Positions 40,762-49,414 of a stretch of 64,000 nt of DNA are shown piece after piece. The notes beneath the pieces are model-generated. The model was not told the DNA's origin and did not search any database. It was given only the letters and a program-made list of their open reading frames with translations. A program made the translations under genes and the position numbers. How positions within the stretch are numbered: the first letter of the stretch is position 1; each line of letters begins with the position of its first letter. The DNA comes from M3007 sp031398055 (GTDB lineage: Bacteria; Bacteroidota; Bacteroidia; Chitinophagales; Saprospiraceae), in assembly GCA_031398055.1 (NCBI GenBank), contig JANNMS010000084.1:15210-79209 (forward strand). The letters are read 5' to 3'.

Positions 40762-41436
40762 ATGAAAATTTCAATTTATAAAAAAATCCTCTCCTATTTT
40801 TCCCCGCAACTTTTGGAAGAAACGGGCAGCGAACTCAACCCGGAACTCGAAGTTTGGCTCGACCGCGGACGGATGCAATTGGTTTCCGGCAAGGCGATTT
40901 ATTCCTGGGACGATTTGTACCGGAATTTTGCGGTGGCTTTTGAAAAATTGGAAATCGGAAAACGGAAAATTGACGAGGTGCTTTTGTTGGGTCTCGGTTT
41001 GGGCAGCGTGCCTTTTTTGTTGGAAAAAAAACATGGCCTGCGCCCGCATTTTACAGCTGTCGAATTGGACGAAGCCATCATCGAATTGGCTGGAAAATAT
41101 GGCCTGCCGCGCCTCGAAAGTTCGATGGAAGTGGTGACTGCCGATGCCGAAATTTTTGTGGAAATCTGCGAGGAAAAATATGACCTCGTCGTGATGGATA
41201 TTTTTGAAGATGAACTCACGCCGCCGCAGTTCGAAACCATCGAATTTTTGGAAAACTGTAAAAATTTGGTGCGCCCCGGCGGCCTGTTTTTGTTCAATCG
41301 AATGTATTTGTCCCATGCCGACCAAACTGCGACGAACCGTTTTTATAAAAAATTCCTGCAAGTTTTTCCCGACGGGGATAAAATTGACACGCGGGGGAAT
41401 TGGATTCTTTATTCAACTATGAACTATGAACTATGA
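40762..41436 (+). CDS. Spermidine-synthase-like methyltransferase-fold protein
   Basis: A 224-aa protein with a Rossmann-fold SAM/dcSAM-binding motif (DEVLLLGLGLGSVPFLLEKK), an acidic strand end (TAVELDEAIIELAGKYG), and DLVVMDIFEDELTPPQF. These are typical of the spermidine synthase-like family. A dedicated putrescine-binding region is not evident, so the activity is uncertain. The last six codons (TMNYEL stop) are encoded by the heptamer island at 41415; the stop comes from that repeat, so the original C-terminus may have been altered. Confidence 0.8.
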   Translation: MKISIYKKILSYFSPQLLEETGSELNPELEVWLDRGRMQLVSGKAIYSWDDLYRNFAVAFEKLEIGKRKIDEVLLLGLGLGSVPFLLEKKHGLRPHFTAVELDEAIIELAGKYGLPRLESSMEVVTADAEIFVEICEEKYDLVVMDIFEDELTPPQFETIEFLENCKNLVRPGGLFLFNRMYLSHADQTATNRFYKKFLQVFPDGDKIDTRGNWILYSTMNYEL

Positions 41437-41547
41437 ACTATGAACTATGAACTATGAACTATGAACTATGAACTATGAACTATGAACTATGAACCAAATT
41501 TGTTTATAGTTCATAGTTTATAGTTCATAGTTCATAGTTCATAGTTC
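41415..41547. repeat. Inverted pair of heptamer tandem arrays (AACTATG)
   Basis: About 11.4 copies of AACTATG at 41415-41494, then about 6.4 copies of the complement (CATAGTT) at 41503-41547, centred on CAAATTTG. The array could form a long hairpin. It carries the stop codons of both convergent neighbours (TGA at 41434-41436 and, on the minus strand, TGA at 41548-41546). Confidence 0.93.
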
Positions 41548-42307
41548 AAAAAACAAAGTCCTTCACCTGCATTTTTTCGCCCCACTCGCTGCGCCAATCC
41601 CTGACTGGCATCCGTTCGAGCGGGTACCAATTTCCCCACCAATCGAAATATTCGAGGGCATTGAAATTCAATTTGTAGTCAAATTCCGAGGGCAAATCGT
41701 ACACAAAACCTGGGTAATAATACCGCCTGCCCGCCCGACGCGCGTACTCGATTTCGAGCAGCATCGTGTACGTCCCGAGACTGCGTTGCGAAAAATCGGA
41801 ATCAAAAACACTGTAATTCCCAGCCACACTTTTGGTGCCGACGTGCGCAAAACTGGCGGCGATCAATTTTTTGTCCCACGTGAAAACGTCAAATTCCAAC
41901 CCAAAACAAGGCATTTCATGGGAAAAACGGCTGAAAAATCCATTGATCGACTCCGGGCGATTGTGCCCAAAACGGCTGGCGTGTTTTTCAAAAAGGTCAA
42001 TATGCTCGCGGCAAATTTGGAGCGGCCGGACAAAAACACGCAAATCTGAATTTCGGCGCAGGCATTTTTTTTGGCTTTTTGAATAGGTGAATTTTTTCAA
42101 ATCAATCCGCAGCATCACCACCCGGCAGGGCTTGCCGCGCCATTCCCAAAAATTCCGGCGAAAAATCAAATCCGACCAATAAACCCAACCGTCTTCGCAA
42201 AAATGGTCGAAAACCGTCGGATGCAACGGCTCCATCGGCACATAACTTTCGATAGGCCGAGGATTGAACGAGATGTCTTTGAAAACTGGAAGCGATTGGG
42301 AATTCAT
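41546..42307 (-). CDS. Arginyl-tRNA-protein transferase-like (ATE C-terminal) protein
   Basis: A 253-aa protein carrying the ATE/Bpt C-terminal half: DGWVYWSDLIFRRNFWEWRG, then RIDLKKFTYSKSQKKCLRRNSDLRVFV, a central acyl-transfer segment, and YARRAGRRYYYPGFVYDLPSEFDYKLNFNALEYFDWWGNWYPLERM. This domain (GNAT fold) moves Arg or Leu onto N-termini of proteins. The N-terminal Cys-rich half of ATE enzymes is missing, so whether it transfers Arg is unclear. The start at 42307 is chosen over 42388, which would add 27 residues of non-coding character. Its 3' end reaches into the heptamer array. Confidence 0.8.
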   Translation of the reverse strand: MNSQSLPVFKDISFNPRPIESYVPMEPLHPTVFDHFCEDGWVYWSDLIFRRNFWEWRGKPCRVVMLRIDLKKFTYSKSQKKCLRRNSDLRVFVRPLQICREHIDLFEKHASRFGHNRPESINGFFSRFSHEMPCFGLEFDVFTWDKKLIAASFAHVGTKSVAGNYSVFDSDFSQRSLGTYTMLLEIEYARRAGRRYYYPGFVYDLPSEFDYKLNFNALEYFDWWGNWYPLERMPVRDWRSEWGEKMQVKDFVF

Positions 42308-42426
42308 TTTTTGGACGACTTTCGAAACGTGAAAGTATGAAACGCAGCCAAAATTTTTGAAACAGAAAAATTTACCTGCATTTTCCAAACCTAATTTTGG
42401 GAAAAACTACCTTCGTGGCCGTTTCG

Positions 42427-42459
42427 AGAACAGACATTTTTTAAAAAAATGTCTGTTCT
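42427..42459. other. Palindrome AGAACAGACATTTTTT/AAAAAAATGTCTGTTCT
   Basis: Near-perfect 33-bp palindrome with a T6A7 core (one extra A). It lies 34 bp upstream of the saccharopine dehydrogenase-like start, in the divergent region with the Ate-like gene. Similar in form to 12292-12327. It may be a terminator-like or regulatory hairpin. Confidence 0.55.
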
Positions 42460-42493
42460 GCAATTTCTCATCACTCAAAATCATCTCTCAAAA

Positions 42494-43699
42494 ATGAAAG
42501 TCCTAATCATCGGAGCAGGCGGCGTTGGCCGCGTCGTGGCCTACAAATGTGCCCAGCACCGCGACGTTTTCAGCGAAATCATGCTCGCCAGCCGCACCAA
42601 AAAGAAATGCGACAACATCGCCGCCGATATTTTTGAAAAATATGGCGGCAAAAAAATCAAGACCGCGCGGCTCGATGCCGATGTCGTTTCGCAGACGGTG
42701 GCTTTGATTCAAAAATTCAAACCGGCGTTGGTCATCAACGTCGCGTTGCCGTACCAAGACCTGCCAATCATGGACGCCTGCCTCGAAACGGGCGTGAATT
42801 ACATGGACACTGCCAATTATGAACCGAAAGAAGTCGCCAAATTCGAGTACTCGTGGCAGTGGGCGTACCAAGAGAAATTTAAGGAAAAAGGCATTTTGGC
42901 CTTGCTCGGCAGCGGTTTTGACCCCGGCGTGACCTCCGTTTTTACGGCCTACGCCGCGAAACATTACTTCGACGAGATCCATTATTTGGACATCATCGAT
43001 GCGAACGCGGGCAGCCACGGCAAAGAATTTGCCACCAATTTCAACCCGGAAATCAACATCCGCGAGGTGACGCAGCGCGGAAAATATTGGGAAAACGGCG
43101 CGTGGCACGAAACTGAACCCCACGAAATCATGAAAATGATTGACTACCCGGACTGCGGGCGCATCAGTTCGTACCTGATTTACCACGAGGAATTGGAGAG
43201 TTTGGTCAAAAATTTCCCGACCCTGAAACGTGCGCGTTTTTGGATGACTTTCAGCCAAAATTATTTGACGCATCTCCGCGTGATCCAAAATATCGGCATG
43301 GCGCGCATCGACACCGTCCGTTTTAAAGGTTTGGACATCGTGCCGTTGCAATTTTTGAAAGCCGTTTTGCCGCCGCCCGAAAGTCTTGGCGCGAATTACA
43401 CCGGCCAAACGAGCATCGGTTGCCGCATCCGAGGAATCAAGGACGGCCAAGAAAAAACCTACTACGTTTGGAACAATTGCCAACACCAAGATGCCTATCG
43501 CGAAACCGGGACGCAAGGCGTGAGTTACACGACCGGTGTGCCTGCGATGATCGGTGCGATGATGATTTTGACTGGAAAATGGACGGGCGCGGGCGTTTTC
43601 AACATCGAAGAGTTCAATCCTGACCCATTTATGGAGCAATTGAATTTGTGCGGGCTGCCGTGGCACGAGAAGCACGACTTGGATTTGGAGATGGATTGA
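42494..43699 (+). CDS. Saccharopine dehydrogenase family protein, likely carboxynorspermidine dehydrogenase
   Basis: A 401-aa NAD(P)-dependent enzyme. N-terminal Rossmann motif MKVLIIGAGGVGRVVAYKCAQ, then LGSGFDPGVTSVFTAYAAKHYFDEI. C-terminal region YYVWNNCQHQDAYRETGTQGVSYTTGVPAMIGAMMIL and PDPFMEQLNLCGLPW. The length and these segments fit the LYS9-like branch that includes carboxynorspermidine dehydrogenase, the alternative polyamine route of Bacteroidota and Vibrio. The spermidine-synthase-like gene nearby is consistent but does not prove it. The start at 42494 begins the Rossmann fold; the frame extending upstream crosses the palindrome. Confidence 0.85.
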   Translation: MKVLIIGAGGVGRVVAYKCAQHRDVFSEIMLASRTKKKCDNIAADIFEKYGGKKIKTARLDADVVSQTVALIQKFKPALVINVALPYQDLPIMDACLETGVNYMDTANYEPKEVAKFEYSWQWAYQEKFKEKGILALLGSGFDPGVTSVFTAYAAKHYFDEIHYLDIIDANAGSHGKEFATNFNPEINIREVTQRGKYWENGAWHETEPHEIMKMIDYPDCGRISSYLIYHEELESLVKNFPTLKRARFWMTFSQNYLTHLRVIQNIGMARIDTVRFKGLDIVPLQFLKAVLPPPESLGANYTGQTSIGCRIRGIKDGQEKTYYVWNNCQHQDAYRETGTQGVSYTTGVPAMIGAMMILTGKWTGAGVFNIEEFNPDPFMEQLNLCGLPWHEKHDLDLEMD

Positions 43700-43706
43700 A
43701 CTGGAT

Positions 43707-43780
43707 TTACGATTTTTGGATTTCAGATTTACGATTTTTCAGCGTCGGCGAAATCGTAAATCTAAAATCCAAAATCGTAA
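43707..43780. repeat. Family C hairpin (TTACGATTTTTGGATT), imperfect
   Basis: Near-palindromic pair: TTACGATTTTTGGATTTCAG then ATTTACGATTTT, with the mirrored AAATCGTAAATCTAAAATCC then AAAATCGTAA. It lies right after the saccharopine dehydrogenase-like gene. Confidence 0.85.
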
Positions 43781-43813
43781 TTTTACCTTTATTTTTGTCA
43801 AAAAATTATTGAA

Positions 43814-44068
43814 ATGGTCGCCACTCAAATTGACATGTTCCAAGATTTCGCTGATTTCATTGCAGCCTTGTCGCCAGAAAAACTATTGACTTATTATGCC
43901 CCGCCGAAATTGCAAACCAGGGTTGAACAACTTGTTGACCGGAAAAAAAATGGCAATTTGACTGCTGAGGAATCTTTTGAACTTGAAAAATACTTCGTTT
44001 TTGAGCACCTCGTCAGGTTGGCAAAAACGCGTGCCTTGTCGTTGGTCTCTAAAAATCCGGTAAAATGA
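43814..44068 (+). CDS. Small helical partner protein of the HNH endonuclease, copy 2
   Basis: An 84-aa helical protein: VATQIDMFQDFADFIAALSPEKLLTYYAPPK, then VEQLVDRKKNGNLTAEESFELEKYFVFEHLVRLAKTRALSL. It is paralogous to the 86-aa protein at 17658-17918. Its stop overlaps the next gene's start by 4 nt (ATGA), so the two are translationally coupled. The SPEK...LTAEE...ELE...HLVRLAKTRA pattern recurs in a family I recall upstream of HNH nucleases. No known function. Confidence 0.85.
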   Translation: MVATQIDMFQDFADFIAALSPEKLLTYYAPPKLQTRVEQLVDRKKNGNLTAEESFELEKYFVFEHLVRLAKTRALSLVSKNPVK

Positions 44069-44478
44069 GCAGATATATTTCTGCTGCGCTTCGCAAACGG
44101 GTCGCAATTCGAGCCAATTTTCGCTGTGAATATTGCCGTTTGCCAGAAATTGTTGTGTTGGTGAAATTTCAAGTTGACCACATTATTGCAATTCAACATG
44201 GCGGAAAAACCATTTTTCTAAATTTGGCAAACATTTGCCCGATTTGCAATGGCAATAAAGGCCCAAATGTTGGGACTGTTTTTCCGGGAAAAGAGGATGT
44301 TTTTGTCCCGTTTTTCAATCCCCGAAAACACAATTGGCATGACCATTTTGAAATTAGAAGTGGGGAAATCTTTCCCAAAACTTTGATTGCAGCAGGCACC
44401 ATCAAAATTTTAGCGTTCAATAAACCAGAACGGGTACTCGAAAGAAAGGCTTTACAGGATGCTGGTTTTTATCCTTGA
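44065..44478 (+). CDS. HNH endonuclease, intact
   Basis: A 137-aa nuclease with the zinc/HNH pattern: FRCEYCRLPE (CxxC), FQVDHIIAIQHGG (the DH pair), then NICPICNGNKG (second CxxC), and the C-terminal FNPRKHNWHDHFEI. The N-terminal MSRYISAALRKRVAIRANFRCEYC matches the broken copy at 17260-17677. HNH enzymes cut DNA with a beta-beta-alpha metal fold. The gene is coupled to the 84-aa partner. With the broken copy it defines a two-gene module. Confidence 0.92.
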   Translation: MSRYISAALRKRVAIRANFRCEYCRLPEIVVLVKFQVDHIIAIQHGGKTIFLNLANICPICNGNKGPNVGTVFPGKEDVFVPFFNPRKHNWHDHFEIRSGEIFPKTLIAAGTIKILAFNKPERVLERKALQDAGFYP

Positions 44479-44507
44479 TTCTGCCCTTTCTTATTTTATT
44501 GCGCTTT

Positions 44508-47500
44508 TTACCTAAAAACCACCTTGCCCACCACCGAACGACCCTCCAAATTTTCCATTTTCAAAAAATAAATCCCGGCAGGCCAAGCCTCGCGCCGCAC
44601 CCAAAATTTTCCGCCCACAAAATTTCCTCGTCCAATTTCGTGGCCATCGGCAGTTGAAATTGACCACCGCCACGACTGTTTTTTTGAAAAATTTCCTGCC
44701 TGATTTTCATTTATTTCAATCCAAAAACCACAGTCGGCGGGGTTTGGAGAAATTGAAAACGAGTCATTTTTCGATGAAAAACCATTGGTTTTTGTCAAAA
44801 AGTGAACAATCACCGTGCTGTCGCAGCCGTTCGCGGCGGTCAAAAACAAGGTGTCGGAAGTCGCGCCGAGCGGCAAGGAATCTACAATTTTTGAAATTTC
44901 GACAATCGGCTCGGCCAACCCGCGGACATGCCAAAAATGCAAAAACGGAATCCCCAAAACGGTCGAATCCGTCAATTTCAAGTTGAGATTTCCGGTTTTC
45001 GGCATCGTGTACCCAAAAATTTCGTCGCCCGCGCAAGCCGAAATCGTATCAAAAACGGCTCGCGGCTGGACGAAAACCGTTTTATTAAAATAATTTATGA
45101 AAGTGTCCGGCGGAAAATTGAGCACGAACGGCTCGAATTTTGGGCAGAACCAATCCGGCAAAACCGGGTCGGCGGGTGAAAATTCATAAGTTTTGCCCGG
45201 CAACATCAAAAACGAGTTCGCATTTTTTTGGCTTTCCTCGCCCGTCGTCAATTCTTTTGCCTTCAAAATGGGTTGGTAAATATAGGTATCGGGATTGTCG
45301 TGCGAGCAATTTCGGTTGTTGTCCAAAAGGATATGAAATGAAATTCCGCTGCCGTGTACCCTCAAAAAAACCTGCGAAACCGTGTCGGCGCGGTTTTTCA
45401 CCCAAAAAGTATCCGTTTTTTGGCAAAAAGCACCTGCAAAAACGCCTTCCGGCAAATTTGGAAACTCGACCACATATTTTCCAGAATCCACCGCAACTTG
45501 AAATTTTCCATTTTCATCGGTCAAAAAATCATAAAATTTCGCAGCCGTCCGCAGCCGCACCGCTTGGTTTTTAATCGGAGAATCCGAGGCGTCGCCCGGC
45601 TGGCAATTGTTGTTTCGGTCCAAAAACAACTGCCCGGCAATTTGACTTTGAAAACGGTAAAAAACGAGGTCGGCAAAAACCGTGTCCGCCGCTCCGGCCT
45701 CGACCAAAAACGAATTTCCTGCCGAGCAATCACCGCCAGAAATATCCAAAATGCCATCGTTCGATAGGATTTTCCAGCGTCCGGGCGGCAAAAATCCTTC
45801 GACAAACCCAGCCGAATCGGTGCGCCAATCCAAAAACGGGAGCGCGGAATCGTCCGAAATCAAGCGAATCGGGAAATCAACCGCAGCCAAAAACGGCCCC
45901 GAAGTTTGGCAATCAAAATCCAAATCTTTTCGTACCCGGATTTTCACCGCCGCGAGTTCGGGCAGGGCGTTCAACCAAAAATCAAATTTTGCCAAAAACA
46001 GCGTGCCAGTTTGCTGATTTCCATTTGTCAAACCGCCGCCCAAAATGGCACCGCCGTCGGGCGTTGGCCGCAAAACACGGTTCGGACGCGCGTATCCCGT
46101 GAAATTACCGTTATTTTTTGTAAAATCAGGTTTTGGAAAAGGCAACGCAAGCGTCCCACGTTTGACCAAATAAGTTGAGCAGGCGAACGAAACCGCGATT
46201 TCTTCGCCATTTTTCAGGTAAGTTTCGACGAGCGGCTGCCCCCGGCAAATCGTCCCGATGCTCGAAGAATTATTTTCGTCCTGCCAAACTTGGGTGGTTT
46301 TGCCCGTTTTTCCATCAAAAACGGTGTGGGTTCCATTCCAACCCGACCCAGGATGTCCACCACTTGTTGAACCTTTTGCCTCGATTCCAGTCAATTTCAG
46401 TTGGCCGCCGGGCAGTTCCGACAAGGTCAAAAAATCAAAACTGCCCCAACCGCCAGGATTTTCCTTTTCAAATTTCTTTGACCAAATCCGCCCTGCCGCA
46501 GTCATTTTTTCGACAACAACCGCCGAATGATAGGATGTCCCTCCTTGACTTTCAAAAATCACGAAACACGCATCTTCATTTTTTGAGGATAAGACTTCGA
46601 GCATTTTTCTCGGCACGGTTGACCAAAAAACATAGTCGCTTGCCCCTTTTTTTTCCCAAATTATTTGTCCATCGGCACCGATTCTGCGCGTGAGTTGGGT
46701 GTTGTAAATCTGCGACCACTGCAACGGTGTCCCAAAATAATGTTTAAAAGTGTCGAGCGCGAAACTCGAAACGAAAAAACCATCGTCGTTCGCGGCAGCC
46801 AAACGGACTTGTTGATGAACCAACGAATCCGGGTAAATATTTTCCCAAACCAATTGCCCCGCCGAATCCAATTTTGTCAATTTCAAATCGGTCGAAAAAA
46901 TAGAAGACAGCAAAAAACCACCGTCTTTCGTCGGGACGGCATCGTTTTGCAGCGGGTAGAAATTTTGCGAAAGCAGCACCGATTTTGTCAATTTTCCAGT
47001 TTTGTCAGCCCAGCCGCCCGTCAAATTCAAATCTTTTCTGCCCAAAAAACGATAGCCGGAACCGTCCGCCAAAACTTCGACCGAGAGCATTTCGCCCTCA
47101 AAATATTTTTCGAACCAGCCGTCGGTTTTGAAAACTGAATCCTGAATTGCGGGAAATGCCACGACCAATTCCGCATTTTTTCTGGTTGACAAATAAATTG
47201 CCCCCGACTGATTTTCAATAATTTCAGTGGGCAAAAAAGATAAAATTGCCATTTTTTCAAAAAGCAAATCGCCATTTTTTCCAAATTTTTGGACAAAAAA
47301 AGTATCGGTCGAAAACTTCAAAAAACGTTCTTTGATTTCAAAACGGCTGCCATCGGGCAGCCATTTTTTGGCAAAAAAAGATTCGCGTTGGCTGGGCGAG
47401 TTGAAACTGACGGCTTCGATAAAATGCCTGCTGACTTGTTCCAAAATCGGCGGAAACGATTGATAATCAAAAACGTAATTGAAAAAAGTGTCGCGAGAAA

Positions 47501-48242
47501 CTTGGCCGCCGCCGTCATTTTGATTTGCCTGAATTTTGAACTCAAATTTTTGGTCAGCCGAGGCGATTTTGAAAATTTTGGTTTCGGCGGCAACCGTGTT
47601 TTTTTGGAAAATTTCGGTGGAAAAAAGTTGCCCGTTCGACAAAACGTGCGACCGGAACAAATTTTGAAGATACGAAAATTGGCCGGTTGCCGAGGCTACG
47701 AAAAAGAAATCCACGCCATCATCGGCAGTTGAAATCAAGGCGTGAACCGTTGATTTTGAGACAGTTGCAAATTGGGAAAAAGTGAAAGTGAAATTTTGGA
47801 GCAAGCCGTCGGGCAAAATTTTGAGGACAAAAAACGAGTCCAAAATGCCGCCCGGCACTGCATTTTGGTTCACCGCACCGAGCCAAAAACCACCGTCGGC
47901 AGCCCGCGAAACTTGCTCGATTTTTTGAAAACGCTGGAAAATTTTGGGTTCCGGCGCAAGTTCAAAACCGGGCGCGGTGATTTTTCCATTTTGAAAAACG
48001 AACAGGGCGGTCGGGGCAGGCAGCCAAGTTTTCGACAACTCCGTACCGCTCGGCGAAATCGTTTTTTCAAAAATCTGCCCCGCCGAATCGGCTGTGATTT
48101 TCAAATTTCCGTCCGGCAAAACCGTGAAATTTTGCAAATTGCTGAAGCCAAATTTTTTTGTAAAAAACTGGTTTTGGGAAAATGTGCGGTTCGCAAAAAA
48201 AAGAAAAAGGCAAAAAGGAAGGAAGAAAAATGGCTTATTCAT
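44508..48242 (-). CDS. Large T9SS-exported protein with propeller-like repeats
   Basis: A 1244-aa protein with a signal peptide (MNKPFFFLPFCLFLFFANRTFSQ) and the T9SS C-terminal sorting domain (DSFSISPNPADCGFWIEI through YFLKMENLEGRSVVGKVVF). The first 650 residues contain repeats such as KTLLDGSGYRF-like LPDG strands, possibly a beta-propeller. The second half has extracellular modules with cysteines and an SdrD B-like or CNA-type unit (GQLFLDRNNNCQPGDASDSPIKNQAV, DENGKFQVAVDSGKYVVEF). It is probably attached to the cell surface. Homology to a named protein is not evident. The start at 48242 begins the signal peptide; the longer frame adds 16 non-signal residues. Confidence 0.85.
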   Translation of the reverse strand: MNKPFFFLPFCLFLFFANRTFSQNQFFTKKFGFSNLQNFTVLPDGNLKITADSAGQIFEKTISPSGTELSKTWLPAPTALFVFQNGKITAPGFELAPEPKIFQRFQKIEQVSRAADGGFWLGAVNQNAVPGGILDSFFVLKILPDGLLQNFTFTFSQFATVSKSTVHALISTADDGVDFFFVASATGQFSYLQNLFRSHVLSNGQLFSTEIFQKNTVAAETKIFKIASADQKFEFKIQANQNDGGGQVSRDTFFNYVFDYQSFPPILEQVSRHFIEAVSFNSPSQRESFFAKKWLPDGSRFEIKERFLKFSTDTFFVQKFGKNGDLLFEKMAILSFLPTEIIENQSGAIYLSTRKNAELVVAFPAIQDSVFKTDGWFEKYFEGEMLSVEVLADGSGYRFLGRKDLNLTGGWADKTGKLTKSVLLSQNFYPLQNDAVPTKDGGFLLSSIFSTDLKLTKLDSAGQLVWENIYPDSLVHQQVRLAAANDDGFFVSSFALDTFKHYFGTPLQWSQIYNTQLTRRIGADGQIIWEKKGASDYVFWSTVPRKMLEVLSSKNEDACFVIFESQGGTSYHSAVVVEKMTAAGRIWSKKFEKENPGGWGSFDFLTLSELPGGQLKLTGIEAKGSTSGGHPGSGWNGTHTVFDGKTGKTTQVWQDENNSSSIGTICRGQPLVETYLKNGEEIAVSFACSTYLVKRGTLALPFPKPDFTKNNGNFTGYARPNRVLRPTPDGGAILGGGLTNGNQQTGTLFLAKFDFWLNALPELAAVKIRVRKDLDFDCQTSGPFLAAVDFPIRLISDDSALPFLDWRTDSAGFVEGFLPPGRWKILSNDGILDISGGDCSAGNSFLVEAGAADTVFADLVFYRFQSQIAGQLFLDRNNNCQPGDASDSPIKNQAVRLRTAAKFYDFLTDENGKFQVAVDSGKYVVEFPNLPEGVFAGAFCQKTDTFWVKNRADTVSQVFLRVHGSGISFHILLDNNRNCSHDNPDTYIYQPILKAKELTTGEESQKNANSFLMLPGKTYEFSPADPVLPDWFCPKFEPFVLNFPPDTFINYFNKTVFVQPRAVFDTISACAGDEIFGYTMPKTGNLNLKLTDSTVLGIPFLHFWHVRGLAEPIVEISKIVDSLPLGATSDTLFLTAANGCDSTVIVHFLTKTNGFSSKNDSFSISPNPADCGFWIEINENQAGNFSKKQSWRWSISTADGHEIGRGNFVGGKFWVRREAWPAGIYFLKMENLEGRSVVGKVVFR

Positions 48243-48293
48243 GGGCGGATTGATTTGTTTTAGGGCGTAAAAGTACATTTTTCGTCCCAAAAC

Positions 48294-49304
48294 TCACTTT
48301 TTGCGTGGCTTGTATTTCGCCTTCTCCAAAAATTTCTGCGCGTCATTTTCCTTCAACATTTCCTGCACCGTCGCGCCAGAATTCCGCGCCATCCAACTTT
48401 TCACAATCTGCCAACCGACCCAACTTCCGACCTCGCCCGGGGCTTCTTCAAAAACAATCGGGGCGTTCGGGCTCGGCGTGACCATTTTCCGCCATTTGTC
48501 AAAATCAGTAGAATACAGCAGATTTTGCCCCAAAATCCTTGCCCAAACCTCGGTTTCGTTGTTGTCGCAGCCCGCCATTTGTTCGCGGGTGTAGCCCATT
48601 TTCAAACTGTCGGGCACGCCGGGCAGCAGCAAATCGGTCAGGTACAAAATTTTTCCCTGAAAAATCATGTGGTCAACCAGCCGTTTTCCCGGCAGGTCGC
48701 CGACCAGATTTTGAGCAAGTGCCTTCGCCAAACGGATTTTGATGAACTCCGGAACGAACTGTTTTTTGATAAAATCAGGGAAAATTTCAGGGTTGTAACC
48801 CGAAAAATCTTTGCCCAAAAACATATCCAAACCGATGCCACACAAACTGTCGCCAGCCGTAAAAGCATCCGTCGCAAACTCAGAAACCATCGTAATTACC
48901 TGTGGCACAGGTTTTTCTGGAAATGTTTTTTTATAAATTGAAAACATTGAGCCGAGGTCGCGTTCCAAAAAATCGAGGTTCGGGTAGTGCAATTGCACGG
49001 TGTCGAACAGATTTCGAATTTGCGGCGAGCGAACGAAATTGGAAACGGCCTGTTCTGGTGTTTCCAATGCATTTGCGGGGTCGCGCAATACATTTCCGGC
49101 AAAAAGCGGCAACATTTGCGGGTACTTTTTCGACAGATTTTCCAGCCCGGCGGCGAGGTTCGAGGTGTCGAGTGCAATCAAATCGCGGTCGAACCGTTCA
49201 ATTTTGACCACTATTTTTGGCTCATCTTTGCAACCAAAATTAAAAAGAAGCAGTCCAAAAATCGCCCCGACTGCAAGGACTTTTGTCAAAAGAATGTTTT
49301 TCAT
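48294..49304 (-). CDS. gldB: Gliding motility lipoprotein GldB family
   Basis: A 336-aa lipoprotein with signal VLAVGAIFGLLLFNFGC (lipobox Cys). The family core is VKIERFDRDLIALDTSNLAAGLENLSKKYPQML, then FDTVQLHYPNLDFLERDLGSMFSIYK, and later GYTREQMAGCDNNETEVWARIL and GSWVGWQIVKSWMARN. GldB is an envelope protein required for gliding in Flavobacterium johnsoniae; many non-gliding Bacteroidota also have it. The start at 49304 begins the signal; the upstream extension does not. It is 52 bp downstream of the T9SS cargo gene in the opposite order of reading (both minus). Confidence 0.9.
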   Translation of the reverse strand: MKNILLTKVLAVGAIFGLLLFNFGCKDEPKIVVKIERFDRDLIALDTSNLAAGLENLSKKYPQMLPLFAGNVLRDPANALETPEQAVSNFVRSPQIRNLFDTVQLHYPNLDFLERDLGSMFSIYKKTFPEKPVPQVITMVSEFATDAFTAGDSLCGIGLDMFLGKDFSGYNPEIFPDFIKKQFVPEFIKIRLAKALAQNLVGDLPGKRLVDHMIFQGKILYLTDLLLPGVPDSLKMGYTREQMAGCDNNETEVWARILGQNLLYSTDFDKWRKMVTPSPNAPIVFEEAPGEVGSWVGWQIVKSWMARNSGATVQEMLKENDAQKFLEKAKYKPRKK

Positions 49305-49334
49305 CAAAAAAAATAAGATTTTTACGGCGTGAAA

Positions 49335-49394
49335 TTGGAGGTCGAAATTTATTTCGACCCTCAAAACAGAGCGGAATAAATTCCGCCCTCCAAT
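49335..49394. repeat. GGTCGAAATTTATTTCGACC / GCGGAATAAATTCCGC repeat, copy 4
   Basis: A composite of the two half-element variants seen in copy 1, in mirrored order: TTGGAGGTCGAAATTTATTT followed by CGACCC, and GCGGAATAAATTCCGCCCTC followed by CAAT. It lies in the divergent promoter region between gldB and the barrel gene. Confidence 0.85.
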
Positions 49395-49414
49395 AACTAT
49401 TCAACTAAATAAAA

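Noticed and set aside
41415..41547. Heptamer array as a CRISPR or integron array
   Set aside because: The unit is only 7 bp with no spacers; no integrase or cas gene is near.
42503..43675. 390-codon open frame antisense to the saccharopine dehydrogenase-like gene
   Set aside because: A shadow of the coding strand; the plus-strand protein is a complete Rossmann enzyme, and the antisense product is low-complexity His/Arg/Phe.
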